Positions 63,252 to 64,000 of a stretch of 64,000 bases of DNA are shown one piece after another. Made by a program: the position numbers and the translations under genes. The stretch is from Jejuia sp040720935 (GTDB taxonomy: Bacteria > Bacteroidota > Bacteroidia > Flavobacteriales > Flavobacteriaceae): the NCBI RefSeq assembly GCF_040720935.1, contig NZ_JBFDAE010000021.1, positions 1 through 64,000 of the forward strand. The letters run 5' to 3'. Positions within the stretch are counted from its first letter, which is position 1, and each line of letters begins with the position of its first letter. The notes beneath the pieces are model-generated. The model was not told the DNA's origin and did no database searches. It worked only from the letters and a program-made list of their open reading frames with translations.

Positions 63252-64000
63252 TATTCCAATTCCACTCTAACAATATCTATAGTGTCTGAGGATTTAAATT
63301 TGATATACTTTATCGCTTTAAAATCTGTTTTCGAAGCACTAATCACATACTTCCTTGGCACTAAATAGTCATAGTTATCTTCATTGGATTTATATTCAGA
63401 GACATCGAATTTAACTTCCCCGTAATCAATCCCATTTTCTGAACTATAAAAGGACATATTCGGTTTCTTAGACCCCTCATAACTAAAAATGCGAATTTCT
63501 TTAAAAGCCTTAGGAACAACATAAACACCTTCGGCTTTTTTATCGCCATGTATTCTTGAAAACGCCTCTTTAAAAGACCTACAATCACCGGTTTTTAGTT
63601 CTAGATCTTTATACCTCTCCAGAACCATTAAATTTTTAGCATAATCTACTCGGGTTAAAAAATCAATCTTTATAGGACCAGCGATATTTGAAGGTTCGGA
63701 TTTTCCAGCTTGGTTTAAAGCGCGTAATCGGTAATAATACGTTTTGCCAATCAAAGCACTTTCATCACTATACAAATCAAAACCGGGTGTATCCACATCG
63801 TCTAGATTGTGTTCAATAATTTCCCAAGGACCATCTGCAGATGTACTTCTTTCTATATCATAGCCACTCGCCCCAGCTGAACCTTGCCAACTGAATTTTG
63901 GAGTTTCAGAAAAACCTAAAAGCTTTGGCGGTTTAGGAACGGTAATTTCCGGTACATCTAAATTTTGTATTTCAAAAGACTTTTCTCTGTATAATTTTAA
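63245..64000 (-). CDS. Exported protein with fibronectin type III domain, C-terminal part (cut by window end)
   Basis: The frame runs open from 64000 to the stop at 63245 (about 251 codons), so the true start lies outside the window. The visible part begins KLYREKSFEIQNLDVPEITV; a fibronectin type III domain follows (PKFSWQGSAGASGYDIERST ... YYYRLRALNQAGKSEPSNI), then a beta-rich end (SFKEAFSRIHGDKKAEGVYV). This tail is typical of large exported glycoside hydrolases of PULs, such as GH5 or GH2 relatives, but the catalytic domain is not visible. Convergent with manA by 7 bp. Confidence 0.75.
   Translation of the reverse strand, partial: LKLYREKSFEIQNLDVPEITVPKPPKLLGFSETPKFSWQGSAGASGYDIERSTSADGPWEIIEHNLDDVDTPGFDLYSDESALIGKTYYYRLRALNQAGKSEPSNIAGPIKIDFLTRVDYAKNLMVLERYKDLELKTGDCRSFKEAFSRIHGDKKAEGVYVVPKAFKEIRIFSYEGSKKPNMSFYSSENGIDYGEVKFDVSEYKSNEDNYDYLVPRKYVISASKTDFKAIKYIKFKSSDTIDIVRVELEYQ

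Overview
The window looks like the chromosome of a member of the Flavobacteriaceae (Bacteroidota). The evidence is low GC with long AT-rich spacers, SusC/SusD pairs, lipoproteins with short Bacteroidota-type lipoboxes, type IX secretion (T9SS) type-A sorting domains at several C-termini, and a few promoter-like sites of the Bacteroidota form TTTG...TAnnTTTG. Spacers are full of short palindromes, minisatellites and '(GACTGY)n' microsatellites. The genus cannot be fixed from the sequence. I saw no rRNA, tRNA, CRISPR array, intact insertion sequence or prophage.

Layout. 0.2-3 kb: a secreted LRR/T9SS protein, then a graveyard with the end of an IS110-type transposase, a small terminal-inverted-repeat (MITE-like) element and a collapsed ParD/ParE-like toxin-antitoxin pair. 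3.1-9.6 kb: small lipoproteins, a DUF5675 protein, a TonB-dependent receptor, a six-helix membrane protein, and an ECF sigma factor paired with a membrane protein. 9.6-15.4 kb: rluE overlapping topB (with an unusual TOPRIM motif and a palindromic repeat inside the reading frame), an antitoxin remnant, and an SLC12-like cation-chloride transporter. 15.8-21.1 kb: fibrinogen-like secreted protein, MscS channel, divergent PlsC acyltransferase, Nudix CoA hydrolase, cyclophilin lipoprotein, TRIC-like channel.

21.2-27.5 kb: RDD protein divergent from a SpoIIM-like / DUF4129 / DUF4350 / MoxR ATPase / DUF58 operon, a conserved but functionally obscure envelope set. 27.7-34.5 kb: oxyR with both redox cysteines, a small conserved protein, a very large beta-propeller T9SS protein, a membrane-bound TPR/LuxR-type regulator, an AIM24 protein. 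34.9-40.8 kb: DUF4442, DUF4870, PadR regulator overlapping a PspC protein, and two GIN-domain (DUF2807) proteins separated by about 0.5 kb of 200-bp tandem repeats and microsatellite. 40.9-42.1 kb: a DUF6786 lipoprotein.

42.2-63.3 kb is a polysaccharide utilisation locus aimed at beta-mannan or glucomannan. A minus-strand operon (SusC, SusD, an IPT/TIG surface lipoprotein, and a FAS1 lipoprotein with two glycan-binding-like modules) ends at a clear terminator; beyond it lies a secreted GH9 endoglucanase. An AraC regulator sits at the divergence point. The plus-strand operon encodes a GH26 lipoprotein, a sodium:solute symporter, a GH130 mannosyl-glucose phosphorylase, a mannobiose 2-epimerase, a second GH26 (with a Calx-beta-like domain), a GH5 mannanase and a mannose-6-phosphate isomerase. 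Inferred flow: mannan is bound and cut at the surface by the lipoprotein mannanases, mannobiose enters through the symporter, is epimerised to mannosyl-glucose and phosphorolysed to mannose-1-phosphate plus glucose. The window ends inside another exported FN3-bearing protein that converges on the operon. The most novel-looking part is the minus-strand surface-binding pair, in which FAS1 domains are combined with a repeated module that also ends the IPT/TIG protein.
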